In this document: positions 36,834 to 48,671 of the stretch, one piece after another
Layout: the number at the start of each line of letters is the position of its first letter
Numbering within the stretch: position 1 is the stretch's first letter
Assembly: GCA_025558095.1 (NCBI GenBank)
Contig: JAIVFI010000037.1
Location: forward strand, 248,001 to 312,000
Length of the DNA: 64,000 nt
Reading direction: 5' to 3'
DNA from: Hyaloraphidium curvatum
Taxonomy: Eukaryota; Monoblepharomycota; Hyaloraphidiomycetes; Hyaloraphidiales; Hyaloraphidiaceae
Position numbers and translations under genes: made by a program
The notes under the pieces: generated by a model
What the model was told of the DNA's origin: nothing
What the model saw: the letters and a program-made list of their open reading frames with translations, nothing else
Database searches by the model: none

Positions 36834-37755
36834 CTACAGCTTCTCCTCCTGCGAATCCGAGGCGCGGTCAGCGGCTGGTCCTCTGGGAAGTCCGGTCCGC
36901 GAACAAACCTTGAGCCCGTCCCTGAAGAAGACAAAGTAGGGGGTGACGCTGGAGGGTAGGAGACCAGTGAGAATGTGCCCAGCTCCGTCTAGTCGCGGTG
37001 CAGCCCCACCCGTCCTCGCGGTAGTTCAGAAGGGCGACCATGCCCTCGGGGTTCATGTTCTCGCCCGTGTAGAACTCCCAGTCCTTGAAGTTCTCGAGGA
37101 CCTTCTTGATGAAGGGCTGGATGTTCTTCTTGAAGACGTCGACCCGGTCGGGTGCGTTTGCCTCGAGGTGCTTCTGCACGGCCTTCATGTAGTCCTTGAT
37201 GTAGACCATGTACGACTTCTTGTCGAACTGCGTGCTCTGCAGCCGCATGGCGTAGGCCACGTTGTTCCTTTGGTGCCCGCATCAGCCTCGCCGCGCGCCG
37301 GGAGCCGGGAGCCGGTCGGTGCTCACACAGTGACCGTGCCCTCGTCCGCCGGCCCATCATCTGCGTCCTCGCCCTCGGCCGAGGCGTTGGCACCAATGTC
37401 GATGTCCCCGGCACCGGCCTTCATGGTGATCATCTGCGATGCGCCCGTCAGCGCTTCCTCCCGGGTCCCGGCCAGCCGATGGCACCTTCGCGTCGACCTC
37501 GTAAATAACGTCGTCCACGAGCGTCAGCTTGAAGGCGTCCGAGACCATCTCGTCGCCCGAGATGACGTCCTTGTACTGGCGATTGCGGGACGGGGGTCAG
37601 CCGGGGGTCTCCGGGGCGTGCGGCGCACGGGACCCACGAGGAGCTGGGCGAGGAAGAAAAGCGCGGGCGGCGCCGGGGGGGCGGGGCGGGGGCAGGCGGG
37701 GCCGATGAGCGCGGGGCGGGGGCGGCGCAACAATGACCAGCGCGAATGCTACCAT
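36834..37755 (-). CDS. TCTP: Translationally controlled tumour protein homolog (TCTP/Tma19)
   Basis: Conserved cytosolic, ribosome-associated protein of the Mss4-like fold. Blocks: YKDVISGDEMVSDAFKLTLVDDVIYEVDAK; an acidic loop (ASAEGEDADDG); NNVAYAMRLQSTQFDKKSY, MVYIKDYMKAVQKHLE, FKDWEFYTGENMNPEGMVALLNYREDG (TCTP signature) and TPYFVFFRDGLK. A final intron (GTTTGT...TCGCAG) adds EEKL and TAG 36836-36834. The start is ATG 37755 followed at once by GTAGCA; removing a roughly 190-nt intron ending ATCGCCAG gives M-YKDVISGDEM. This is the second start-codon-only exon within 2 kb. Divergent from the bZIP gene. Confidence 0.9.
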
Positions 37756-37870
37756 TTTGGCGGATTAAAGGCGGGACGGGGGAGAAAACGGGGGTGCGTG
37801 CGTCCGAGTAGGTGGAGGGCGCGGTGACCGATCACACGCGAGCATCACCGGCCTCCGCCCAACCGCCCCG

Positions 37871-38389
37871 ATGACGTCGGCCGCGGGCGCCGAGGCGGGC
37901 AAGAAGCGGCGCGCCAAGGCCGAGTCGCCGGGCGACGAGCGGTCGGCGCGCGACCCGTCGGAGACGCCGACGTCGAAGTCGGGCGGCGACGCGGACCCCG
38001 ACGAGAAGCGCCGCCGCTTCCTCGAGCGCAACCGCCTGGCCGCCTCGAAGTGCCGCCAGAAGAAGAAGCAGTGGATCGAGGAGCTGGAGCGCGCCTCGGC
38101 AGACAGCCGCGCTCGCAACAAGCAGCTGCACGCGCTGGTCGACCAGATGCGCGAGGAGCTGATGGCGCTCAAGAACCAGGTGCTGCTGCACCAGTCCTGC
38201 GAGGGCGTCGAGAGGTGGGCACGCCGTCGCGCCGCCCGATGCCCGTCTGACCCGGCCACCCGGTCGCCAGCTTCCTCCGGACCCACAAGGTCGAACCCTC
38301 CGCCGTTTGAACATCTTGGGATGCTGTTGTCTGTCTATTCTTCACTCGTTGCTGTGGGCGCCTGTATGTTGCGCCGTGTCAATCGATGA
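37871..38389 (+). CDS. bZIP transcription factor (ATF/CREB type)
   Basis: Basic leucine zipper DNA-binding protein. ATG 37871 opens a charged N-terminus. The basic region [23 protein letters not shown] has the invariant N-x2-A-x2-C-x-R signature, and the zipper heptads follow ([26 protein letters not shown]...[11 protein letters not shown]). Unspliced translation ends at 38389, but GTGGGC at about 38215 after CEGVER looks like a donor. If used, the 3' end is uncertain: a proline-rich frame ([12 protein letters not shown]) runs antisense into the MtnB coding region. No other domain is visible. The regulon cannot be inferred. Confidence 0.78.
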   Translation: MTSAAGAEAGKKRRAKAESPGDERSARDPSETPTSKSGGDADPDEKRRRFLERNRLAASKCRQKKKQWIEELERASADSRARNKQLHALVDQMREELMALKNQVLLHQSCEGVERWARRRAARCPSDPATRSPASSGPTRSNPPPFEHLGMLLSVYSSLVAVGACMLRRVNR

Positions 38390-38406
38390 TTTGCCTCCGC
38401 CGCCGT

Positions 38407-39242
38407 TCATTCCGGGACCGCCTCCGGGTCGATTCCCGCCGCCCTGCACTTGACCGCGAGCTCGAACAGGTAATCGTAGCATTCCGCCATCGTCTTGGTC
38501 CGCTGCCACGTATCGCCCCAAACGTACACCCCGTGCCTCCGCACGAGCACGGCGCAGGTGTCCGGATACCGTTCCATCGCCTGAGTCTCGTCAGCGATGG
38601 GCACCGCACAGCGCCCGGAGACTGCCCACCTCGGCCATTCGGTCCTTCAGGTCCTCCTCTTCGGGCGTGTTTTCGACGATCGGGACTGCGGCGGCGACAT
38701 GAGGAGTCGGACGCAACTGCGGCGCCGGACCACCGACCCTCGAGCATGTCAAAGTACCGCAGGTTGGTATTCGTCGTCCCCCGCCGGATCCCCTTGATCA
38801 TCTCCTGGTGCGTGATCCGGAACACATCCCCCGGCCAGAGCAGAGTCACCATGACCGCCGCCTGCGAATGCGTGTGGATGCAGGCGCCCGCGTTCCGCAT
38901 GTCGAACGCGTTCATGAACAGCGGCGTGCACTGCGACGGCTTGAACTTCTTGGCCGGCGGCGGGCCGCGGACGATGCTCTTTCCGCGGTCGAGCACGTAG
39001 AGGTCCTCGGGGAGCATGCGCTCCTTCTGCACGCCCGACGGCGCGATGTATGTGAAGCGGTCGTCGCGGATGCTCATGCCGCCCCCGGTACCGGTGACCC
39101 AGCCGAGATGGTAGAACTGTTGACAAAGAGCCGGAATGAGGTTCGCTGGGTGTTCCGGATCCGCTGCCCGGATGAGGTCGTCGAGGTCTTCCGGGAGCGG
39201 CCCGCGGCCGTTGGCCGCCGCACTGCGCGCCTCCCCGGCCAT
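38407..39242 (-). CDS. MDE1: Methylthioribulose-1-phosphate dehydratase (MtnB/APIP)
   Basis: Zn-dependent class II aldolase-fold dehydratase of the methionine salvage pathway. ATG 39242 ([12 protein letters not shown]) leads to [67 protein letters not shown] (zinc-ligand HTH), [12 protein letters not shown], then after an intron [19 protein letters not shown], and after a second intron [23 protein letters not shown] (third zinc His) and [11 protein letters not shown]. Both introns keep frame. About 240 residues, the normal size. Yeast calls this gene MDE1. Confidence 0.93.
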
Positions 39243-39437
39243 CGCGGTGCCAAATCCCCGGGGGACGACAGACTGAGCAAGCTCGGAGTCTGGCCGGTGC
39301 CCTTCGCTCCGGAGAAGGGCGGAGCAAGAGGATGCGGTGTGGGATACGGAGTGTTGCGCACAAAGCAGCCCATCGCAGTCATTGCAGCCGCGTCACACAT
39401 TTATTGGAGGCGGCGACGCAGCCTGCAAGCAAGGGAA

Positions 39438-42400
39438 TTACGACGGCAAGAAATAGTAATCGTCGTCGCTGCCGAGCGCGGGAGCTTCGTAGAGGACGGT
39501 CTTCTGTGGCGGGATCGGCACCATGCTCAGTCGCTCGCGCCGTTCGTCGAGCGTCTCCGGGACCTGCCGGAGCCATGAGCTCACTCGTCTGATGCGCTGT
39601 CGCGGTCACTTACGTCGACCGACACTGAGAATATCGCCTTGAGGCGGTTGCGCATGGCGCGAATCAGCTTCATGACGGTTTCCTGGAGGCGTTCTGCTCT
39701 TTCCCATTCGCCGATCCGAATGAGCACACGACCGAGCTCCTTTACCGGGCCTGAAGGCAATCGGTGAGCTTAAGCTCTCGAGGACAGCAACCTCGTCGTA
39801 GAGACGCACCTCTGCAACCGTTGTTCGCCGACTGCACGAGCGATCGCAGGGTGACCACCAGGTACTCCTCCTCGTAAGGGCTGCCTTCCTTGCCGCTCAA
39901 TCGCTTGCGCTCTTCCTTCCGCCGCGACTTGCTGCGCGGGAGTTAGCCGAGCATCGGAGCCTGCAGCGTGAGATCGGACCTCGACTTTCGAGAGGCTTTG
40001 CTGTTGACGGATCGCGAGGCGGTGGTCGCCGTCTTCATAGATGCCGTGTCCGACATCAAGTCCACCTTGTCGGGTTCCGCTCCGTCGTCCAAATCCAGTG
40101 GCCGGGCTAATAGGCTCTGCGTCATTGCTAGCAATGATTCCGACGTGCTCAAAAACCTACCCTTCTGAAGCTCGCGATCGGTCCTGACTTTGCCCAACCG
40201 CGCGAACATCTCGTCGAATTTGTGACGCTGATCTTGCAGCTCCTGTATCGTGGTATCAAGCTCTGCAGGGGAATAGGGATTACATCCGATGTCGAATGTG
40301 ATGGTAACCACCGAAGCCAACCATCCCTAATCGCGGGGTAGACAACGGTCTCGAGGAGATCCATCTCGCTTCCAGCAGTGGCCTGCAACTGAAATCAGAG
40401 ACCTGGGCGCAACGACCAGGAAGACGCGCACTATCCGGATCGCTTCGGACCACGAACTTGACTTGACCAGCATGGACACGCACTCGGCTGTGTCGTGCAA
40501 AACCTCGCGGAAGACTGTTGCTGCCTCGCTGAATCGGCCTTCTTGGATGAGCTCGTCTGAAAGACGTCAGGTGCGCTGTAGCAGCAGCCTGTGCTCCACA
40601 AACCTGCAAGGTCTTTCCCAAGTTCTGCCACGCGTTCCTTATCGAACGGCACGCGCCGTGCTGCGGAGAGGGCCTCATTCCAACAGAGACCCTTGGAGTA
40701 CGCATCGACAGACTCCTCGTACAAAGCGGCCTGCTCGAGGACCATTCCGGCAGCATCATACTTTGCCTGCGACAGCAATGACGCTGCAAATGCTCTCATC
40801 ACGGCCTTACGGCGAGAGTCAGTTTCAACCAGCGTGTTTCCATCAAGATCCAACCTTGTGCTCTTCCCCACCCCGAGGAAACAGGGATGCGGCAGTACTG
40901 TAAAGACTGTGCTCTTGCATATAGCCGAGGAGCTGCTCGAAATGTGACGGCCCTGTAAACATCACGGTTACGATCGCACTCACGCAAACAGCGTCGCCAC
41001 CTACCAGCTTCTGCCAGGTTTCCAATTGCTTTGTTGTAGCGCCGCAAATGGTCATCAATCGCAAACTTTCGATAGGGACCTTCATGCTGCCGCAGCTCGT
41101 GCAGGAAAGGTAAATATTCCTTTGGGTCCTGGACATGCGGGTAAGCACCAGCCACGACGCTCCCCTGACGTCGTCCTTACCATTTGCGATTGCTGTGCGA
41201 CCATCAATGCGAGCGCAAAGTTGTACATCCCCAAAGCGACGTCGAATAAGCTTCGGACGTCGGAGAGGAAGATAGCATAACGCAGAGCTTCCTCGGCGGC
41301 TTCGATGCCTCTCGTTGCTGCAAGCACCCGCGGTCACGAGAGCAGTAGACTCCGCTCTTTGATGGCCTGCCTTTGATGTCAAGGATCCTGCGCAAGGCTC
41401 CTTCGTAGTCCGGTGGCATGTGCTTAACCAGCGAAACCAAGATTGCTTGCTCGTACTTGACCGGATTGATCTGATCCAACGCCGTCCCTACTGACGTGCA
41501 GATCCTGTTTACCTTGTCCGATCTGCAGATCATGTTTGCCACGCCCTACACTCGGGAAGAAGCTGTACTCACTGTTCGTCCTCTTGGGTCGTCGACCGGG
41601 AGTTGGGATAAAGGGCCGCGTACAGAGTGCGCGTTACGTCCGCGGGCCTGATGCACAGTCAGAGCAGATCGCAGGAAGCACACGTAAACACTAACGTGAG
41701 GGCTGAGAGGAACAGATTGAGGTAGTCCGCAGTGTCCACATCACGGATGAAACGATCAACGTTGGCTAGGAAACGGTCCAAGTTGTGGTCGACAAGAACG
41801 TTCAAGTCGATCCGGTGCCGGCGGCACAGCACCAAGGCGTCTCTGTACTCCATCCTGCATGTGCGAATAACATGATCGGCGCGGCGAATACAAAGATCGC
41901 GCGAGAGGATCGCACTTATCGAGGTGAGCCTTCACAGTCGTCAGAACCAAGGGCCGGGGGGCGATAGTTTCGAGATTGCCACGCGGCATTTGAAGCACCA
42001 AAGATTGAGCGCCGTGAAGCGCAGTCACGATGAAGGCGCCCCTCTCGATGCGCCGGGACACATGCTCCAACGGGCTCTTGCTTTCTGTTGCCTCCGCATC
42101 TCGATGTACATTCCCAGGTGCCATGAGCGGGACGAAGTCCACACGGTTCGAGATTGTGGTGAAGATGAGGAAATTCGAGTGACAGAAAAAGGACGTGGCA
42201 TCCGCCGCTATGGTCATCTCGTTCAAGCTCAGCCTGCCGCGAGAATCAAGCGCCACAATTGCAAGACTGGAATCAGAGGCTGTCGCCGATGCAATCCATC
42301 CAGAGGCAGCAAGCTCAAAACTGGGAGTAGGACTCGGAAGCTTGGGACAAGGGCCAAACAGATCCAGTGACAACCTGCTGTGTGCCGACGAAGCATTGAT

Positions 42401-44802
42401 CGTGCCTGCACAAATTGCACAATCAGAAGGCATTGCAGAGAGATGCGGCTCAAGATCCTTACAACTGTAAAGCGAACCGTCCGCAAGTTCAAGAACTGTG
42501 CGACCGAAGGTGACGTGGTGATACAGGCGCATTGCAAGCGCTTTCGGCAGCGCCACATCAGCCAAGATTAGGCAGGCGCCGTCATTGGAAATCTTCACAA
42601 GCAGTAGCTCGTCTCGTGCGGCATCAGAGTTCCAAGACAGCAGCAAAGCGACGTCTTCTGCGATCAAGCAAGCTTGGCGGACGCTCGAATGTGGGAGCCT
42701 GGGAAGAACATGCTAAGCTCCTGTTGTAACGAGGAGAGACAGCACCAACCTGGTCGTCCACATTGGCTGCGGTGCGGACGAACCCGAACACTTGTAGCAG
42801 GCCAGGCTGGAGTCGCACAAAAGGGCGAGCAGAAGCTCGTGTTCCCCATCGCCCCACAAATTCAGGTAGCGGGCGGCGGCAGAAAGGCTTACATCCCAAG
42901 CATACATGGGGGGAGGTATGTTCTTGGACGCAAAGGGTGTTAGCAGGGCATGATCTGGCGTTTTCGATGCATTTAATGTTTGCTTGGGAGCAATCCTGCT
43001 CATGTGACCCACCGCCGTCAACGACAGCAACAGTCCCCTGACTGGAAGCGGCAATGGAGGTGTTCCTGAAGGTGTCCCAGTAAAGCTTGATGCAAGTATA
43101 AACCCCATCTGAATGCAAACCTCCGTTGAAAGGCCATTTACCAAGCCGGCACTTTACCTACCGCTGCTCAACACGTGGAGAACAGTGGCGGATTCGGGAT
43201 CCCACAGGAAGCACGTAGCGGAGCTACCAATGTCCCGGATCTCCTGTTTCAGATACCAATGGTAGTTGGAGGAGGCCCAAAGTTGGACTGCTCGGCTTGG
43301 CATGAGAATGGTGGAAGGCGACAAAAAGGCACTCACCGCAGTTCTTTGCATCGTTACGCAGCAGCTCCACAGCCAGGATGGTGGAGTCTGAGTTCCAGCA
43401 CATGGAAAGCACCTAAAAAGCATGGCGTCGACAACAATTAGCGCGTGCCACGCCGAGCTGTCACACAAACCACCTTTGTCGACGCTGGCTCGCGCAAAGA
43501 GAACTGTCCATGCCTGAGCCCATTCGGCTCGAAGAAGATTACATCAATGGAGCCGTTCACGAGTTGGTACGAGGTGATCTGGTTTCCCTGCGGTCTGTGC
43601 GAATAGCCACCACGTAATCAGTGAGGCGTCGATGCCGACAAGACTAAAGACGAACCGCCACGCGACAGCATCCCCGAGATGCGAGACTCTCTCCCCAATG
43701 TACTGCAACCCTGCTTCGCGGGTGTACAGATGCAGGACTCGACCTCAAGGTCAATGGTTCAGCGGTTGTTATGCGGGGCCTGGCATGCACAGCGTACCTT
43801 TCCCCTGTTCTGGCACCAGAGCACAAAAAGCATTGCCATCACCTCGCCAGGAAAATCGCGGAGTCCCAGAGTCTCCATCCACAAGCTGCTCAACAGCAGT
43901 GATCTTGCGCCTCGCAGCTTCCTTCCCCTCCGAACCATGAAACTGCGTCTCCTTCTTGCCCCATCCCACGCTTACGAGGGCCTCTGGTAAATTGAACCGG
44001 TTCAGCGCACCGCGATGCCAACCGACTCCTGAAGAACCCCCAACCTTGCGCCGGTTCACTCGGAACAAGCTCTGTTTCCACCACAACATCGAAATCCTTC
44101 GTCATCTCCAACAGACTGCCCTTGCCTATCATGGCAAGGAGCTGGACGTCAGAGAACTCCCGTAGCGCCCCGGAGCTCGCTCACGAACCCGTCGCGACCG
44201 CGAAAACCTCCTTGTCGGGACTCCATTCCATGGCGGCGATTCCACCTTCAATGCTGCCGACGCACTCAATCTATCCAAGCAGGGCGAATGACCATCAGGC
44301 ACTGGCCCAGAATGACAAAGAACGGCCACAAGACCTGATCCTCCGAAGCTGGAGCGCCGCGATCCAAGCCAATGACAAAGATATCCCCGTCGGAGAATGC
44401 TAGGCACAAGGACGAGGAGTCCGGCAGTAATTGCATTGAGACGGGCCTTCGATGGCCATGGGCAGCCGGAGGCGAAGGTATCCTCGCCAGCTCCAGCACT
44501 TCCACGTCACGGCGAAGGATCGGCGAGTTGCCGTCCCCGATCACGTGCAAAACGACGGAGGACGACGTTTCCGCAGCATCCGAGCCCGAAACTGAGCCGT
44601 CGGGATCTACGGCGGGGCCACCCGGAACGGTCAAGACGGCGAAGATGTCGCCCGTCTGCGAATCCACCGCGAGCATGTCCCCTCCCTCGTCCTGCTTCCG
44701 TTTCCTCCGGTTCGCCGCGACGCCGTCCTGCACATCGCGATGAGATCCCAAAACATGGAACAAGTCCAATGTCCGCTGCTGGAGAACAGCGAGAGAGCGC
44801 AT
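39438..44802 (-). CDS. ELP1: Elongator complex subunit 1 (ELP1/IKAP)
   Basis: Largest scaffold of Elongator, which makes the cm5U-type wobble uridine modification in tRNA. ATG 44802 begins MRSLAVLQQRTLDLF. N-terminal WD40 propellers occupy about 42-44.8 kb (MLAVDSQTGDIFAV, LCLAFSDGDIFVIG, TVLELADGSLYSC). A helical solenoid follows: MEYRDALVLCRRHRIDLNVLVDHN, INPVKYEQAILVSLVKHMPPDYEGAL, DVALGMYNFALALMVAQQSQ, DPKEYLPFLHELRQHEGPYRKF, YDAAGMVLEQAALYEESVDAYS. Near the end are the basic segment (NSKASRKSR, SRRKEERKRL) and ERLSMVPIPPQKTV. Stop TAA 39440-39438. Many short introns. Order and spacing match ELP1 throughout. Divergent from LSM7, 149 bp between starts. Confidence 0.9.
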
Positions 44803-44951
44803 TGTTTTGAGGTTGTTTGATTCCGCCGTCCCCGATCACCGAGCTTCGCGTTCAACACGAGCGCACCGGGAAATGAGCGAACGGGTGGGGCGGGACGCGT
44901 TCGACGCGTGTGTGATGTTTGGTAGTCGGACGTCGAGCGGCTAATGGTCCG

Positions 44952-45485
44952 ATGGGCGGTCTCCAGGGCAGAGGAGGCGGCGGAGGCCGAGGTCGAGGGG
45001 GCGGGGACAACCGCGGCCGCGGAGGCGGCCAGCAGGGCCGCGGAGGGGGCGGCCAGCGTGACGGTCCGGAGAAGAAGCAGTCCATCCTTGACCTTTCGAA
45101 GTACGTGGACAAGAAAGTGAGGGTCAAGTTCACGGGCGGGCGAGAGTGTGGGTGGAGCTCGGTCGCGGACTCGGCGACGACGAGACGAGCCTGACTGGTG
45201 ATCACCGGGCCAGGCATAGGGACTTTGAAAGGCTACGATCCGTTGCTGAACCTGGTTTTGGACGAGACTGAGGAGTTCATTCGAGGTAAGGGACGCCGCT
45301 CCACTGCCGTGGAGAGGCACCTCGTGTACTGGTGGCTGACTTCTGAGGTAGATCCGCAGGACCACAGCAAGCTGTTGGACGAGACGCGATCCCTCGGACT
45401 GGTGGTGTGCCGCGGCACGTCGGTAATCCTCATCTGCCCAACATCGGACTTTGTTCAGATCGCAAACCCGTTTGCGCAATCATGA
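44952..45485 (+). CDS. LSM7: U6 snRNA-associated Sm-like protein LSm7 with RGG extension
   Basis: Member of the LSm2-8 (U6 snRNP) and LSm1-7 (mRNA decay) rings. The Sm1 motif begins KKQSILDLSKYVDKKVRVKF and, after a short intron (T|GTGGGT...GCCAG|GC), continues as GRECIGTLKGYDPLLNLVLDE. A second intron (GTAAGG...GAGGTAG) leads to DPQDHSKLLDETRSLGLVVC and the Sm2 motif RGTSVILICP. Unlike usual LSm7, it has about 40 extra N-terminal residues rich in Gly and Arg ([20 protein letters not shown]), an RGG-type extension that could bind RNA or be arginine-methylated. ATG 44952 is the first in frame. A further ATG at 44944 is in another frame. Confidence 0.9.
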
Positions 45486-45612
45486 GGGACGCTCGAGGGA
45501 ATGCTTGTAGTTTCGATCATTACAAAAGCATATCGCTGGGTATGACAAAGGAGGGGTATCGCATGGAGATTCCCTTGAGACCGTCCGAGTGTCCGCGGGC
45601 AGGGATTGGCGA

Positions 45613-46272
45613 TCACTCGCCCGCTTTCTTCCTCAGTGCAGCGAGCTCCTCGGCTTTCTTATCCAGATCCGGCTTCTTCAGTTTCTGCTGCTGGAAGTAA
45701 AGGACGATAAGGCTAGGGGCACGGCCATGAGGGGTCATCTGGCGGTGCCATCGCAACGAATGCTTACTATCGTCCCATGATGTTGAAGCCGCTTAGGTGC
45801 TCGCAAGCAGCCTTCGCGTCAAAGATGTCCTGCGCAGCAGTCAGTCTTCGGCTCCGGACGTTGAAGGCAAGGCCGGCGAACCTCATACACCACAAACGCG
45901 GTACCCCTCGTGTCCGCCGCCGTCCCCACGCGGATTTGTCTGGTGTCAAGGCAGCCGAACGATGGTCAGCGGTTGAGGCTAAGGCGCTGCAGGCCAGGTG
46001 ACGCACCGTATTGCCCCGTACTTGCCGAAAAGGTCATACAGCTCCTCTGCGACCCGAGAAAGATAGGAAGGTATCAATGAGCCCGTGATGCGCTCGGTCG
46101 AACGTCCAGATATCCCACCGGCCGTGATCTTGAACGGGAGGTTCCGGACGAAGAGGATTCTGCGCAGTTGCGCCTCGTGAGCCCCGGAATCGCAATCCGG
46201 CCCCAAGAGAAAGGCCAACCTGTTCACCTCCGGAGGAAGGCGCACGTTTCTCGCACGAGGCTGAAGTGCCAT
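45613..46272 (-). CDS. SF3B6: Splicing factor SF3b subunit 6 (SF3B6/p14)
   Basis: RRM protein that contacts the branch-point adenosine within U2 snRNP SF3b. ATG 46272 gives MALQPRARNVRLPPEVNR. An insert-bearing stretch is followed by ILFVRNLPFKITA (RNP2) and, after an intron, EELYDLFGKYGAIR, QIRVGTAADTRGTAFVVYE (RNP1-like), DIFDAKAACEHLSGFNIMGR, LIVLYFQQQKLKKPDLDKKAEEL and a stop at 45615-45613. Between VNR and ILFVRN the first exon has extra residues (LAFLLGPDCDSGAHEAQLRR) absent from usual p14, probably an intron read through (starting GTTGGCC) or a real insertion. Convergent with LSM7, divergent from VPS27. Confidence 0.88.
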
Positions 46273-46382
46273 AGTGCAGGCAGGGAGGGTGAACGGGTTG
46301 GTGTGATCCCGGGCGCGCGCGCCCTCGCCGCCGAGCCGGCGGAGACGTGCGGACGCAAGCAGACTGCCCCTGTCTGCTCACA

Positions 46383-48516
46383 ATGTCGTACTTCCTCGGA
46401 CGCGATGCGTTCGCGGACCTCGTCGGTGCGTTATTGCTCTTCAAGTGTGGCGACGCGTTCCTGACTGGACGACGGGAAACGCTCCGCAGAGCGCGCGACG
46501 TCCGAGGCGATACCTGCGGGGTCCGACGACATCATGGTGAATCTGGAGGTCGCGGACAAGATCAAGGGCAAAGAAGTTGCGCCGGATAAGGCGATGCGGA
46601 CGATCAAGGCGCGTCTGGACCACAAGAACCCGAACGTCCAGTTGCTGGCCCTGAAGGTGGAGATCTCCGCGCACGGTGCGCCTTCCCCCGGCAAGGCTGA
46701 CCCGGACCCGTCACAAGCTATGTGACATCTGCGTCAAGAACGGAGGCAACCATTTCCTCCAGCAGATCTCGTCGAGGGAGTTCCTGGATCACCTGGAGAC
46801 GATGCTGAAGCAGCACGTAGGTGCCGGGCCGGCACGCGAAGCATTGCCCCTCTGATGAGCCACCGCAGACGTTGAACTTCGACGTCCGGAACAAGGCGCT
46901 GGCGCTGATTCAGTCCTGGGCCATGGCGTTCCGGGGCAAGCCCGATCTCTACTACGTGGTCGAGGTGTACAACCGCCTGCGCAACCTCGGCATGCAGTTC
47001 CCGCCCTTGGACAAGACGGACTCCCTGTCGGTCATGGTCGACACCGCAACCGCGCCGGAGTGGACGGATTCGGACGTTTGCGAGCGCTGCCGCGTTGCTT
47101 TCACCTTCACCAACCGCAAGCACCACTGCCGCAACTGCGGCAAGACCTTCTGCGGCTCGTGTTCGGGAAAGAACGAGCCTCTGCCGCACTTTGGGATTAC
47201 GAAGCCGGTACGGGTGTGTGAAGGATGCTTCACGAAGCTTCAGTCGGGAAGTGGAGCTGCGGCGGCTACCGCGACCGCGAGCATGCCGCCGCCGATGCCG
47301 AGCACCGGTTTCCCGGGGGTCATAGGTGCTACAGACCCCAAAGTTGCGGCTTACCAGAGCGCGGCTCAGTCCGCCATCGCGAGAATGGCCAACAAGGAGG
47401 ACGACGATCTGGCCAAGGCCATCGCGCTCAGCTTGGAGGAAGTCAGCAAGCCGTCGCCGAGGCCCAACGGATACTCTGTGCCACCTTCCAGGAGCAAAGA
47501 GGACGAGGATCTGGAGCGAGCGATAGCCGAGTCGTTGAAGGATCTGGAGAACAAGCGGGATTCCGCGACCCAGAACGTGGAAGCCGTTCTGAAGGCGGCT
47601 CCCGTGGCGAGCATCGCGGCGGGAGAGCCGGCGAGGGACCCGAATGAACTGAATCCCACCGAAGCGGAGAACATACGTCTCTTTGCACAGCTCGTCGAGC
47701 GCTTGGAGCAGGAAGCTGCGTCTCGCGGCGCGTCCGCGGCCGTTGCGGATGCTTCGGTTCAGGTACGGTCTGCGCTGTCTGCTCGCGGCTCGGTCTTGAC
47801 CGACCGTTCGTCGGCAGGCTCTCTACAACCAGATCGCCGCTTTGCAGCCCAAGCTGGTGCGGAACGTGGAGGAATCGGTCCAAAAGTACCGCGCGTTCGT
47901 GGACATCAACTCGAGGATCGAAGGAGCGATGCGCACGTACGACATGATGCTCCAGGCTCGCTTGCGGGAGGCGGCGTACGGAACGTCGGGGTCGGGGAAC
48001 ATTGCGGCCTACGGCCGGGAACCTTACGCTGGAGCCCAGTACGCGACCTCGGCACCCTCTTCCGCGTACTCGTATCCTCAAGCTGCTGCTACCCCGCCGG
48101 CGCAGTACGGATATCCTCAGTCGATGCCTTATCCCGGACCCGAAGCTTCCGCGGCACCGGCGCCGTCTCCGGCAGTGCAGCACCTACCGGGACCCGAGGC
48201 TTACCCGGCCGCCCCCGCGGCGTTCCCCAGTTCTGTCGGCCCGCCCCAGGGAGCTTATCCGACCGCTGGCCCGCCGCCGGAACAGTACCCGACGGCGCCG
48301 GCACAGACGGCTCCTCCCTACGCCAGCCAGGACTACCCGACCCCTCCGTCAGGGCAGACCGCGCCTTCCTACACTGGCCAGGACTATGCCAACCCTCCGC
48401 CAGGACAGATTCCGGGGGCCGTTCCGTACGGGCAACCACAATATCCCCAGCAGCAAGCACCTCCCCCGCAACCGCTTCCGGTTGCTGTCGAGGAGAAGCC
48501 ATTGATTGAGTTCTGA
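46383..48516 (+). CDS. VPS27: ESCRT-0 subunit VPS27 (HRS-like; VHS-FYVE-UIM)
   Basis: Endosomal sorting receptor for ubiquitinated cargo. ATG 46383 begins [14 protein letters not shown]. The VHS domain follows ([55 protein letters not shown]). The FYVE finger is [21 protein letters not shown], with the RKHHCR PI3P-binding motif and CEGCF at its end. Two ubiquitin-interacting motifs are [16 protein letters not shown] and [17 protein letters not shown] coiled-coil GAT-like region follows ([20 protein letters not shown]), then a Pro/Tyr/Gln-rich tail with repeated GQ-(T/I)-x-P and [11 protein letters not shown] / [11 protein letters not shown] units. The end LIEF is a clathrin-box-like motif. 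Stop 48514-48516. Confidence 0.92.
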
Positions 48517-48671
48517 TCGCGCTATACATCGGAGCAACATCAGGGGGATTTCATCGTGTACATTCGCGGGAAAGCTGCTGTTGCACCTCAGAAAGCGCCT
48601 CGGCTGCACATCGGTGTCGATGCCGGCCGTTTGTCCCTGCTGTCCAGTGTCCGGCGCCGTGAGAACAGACC

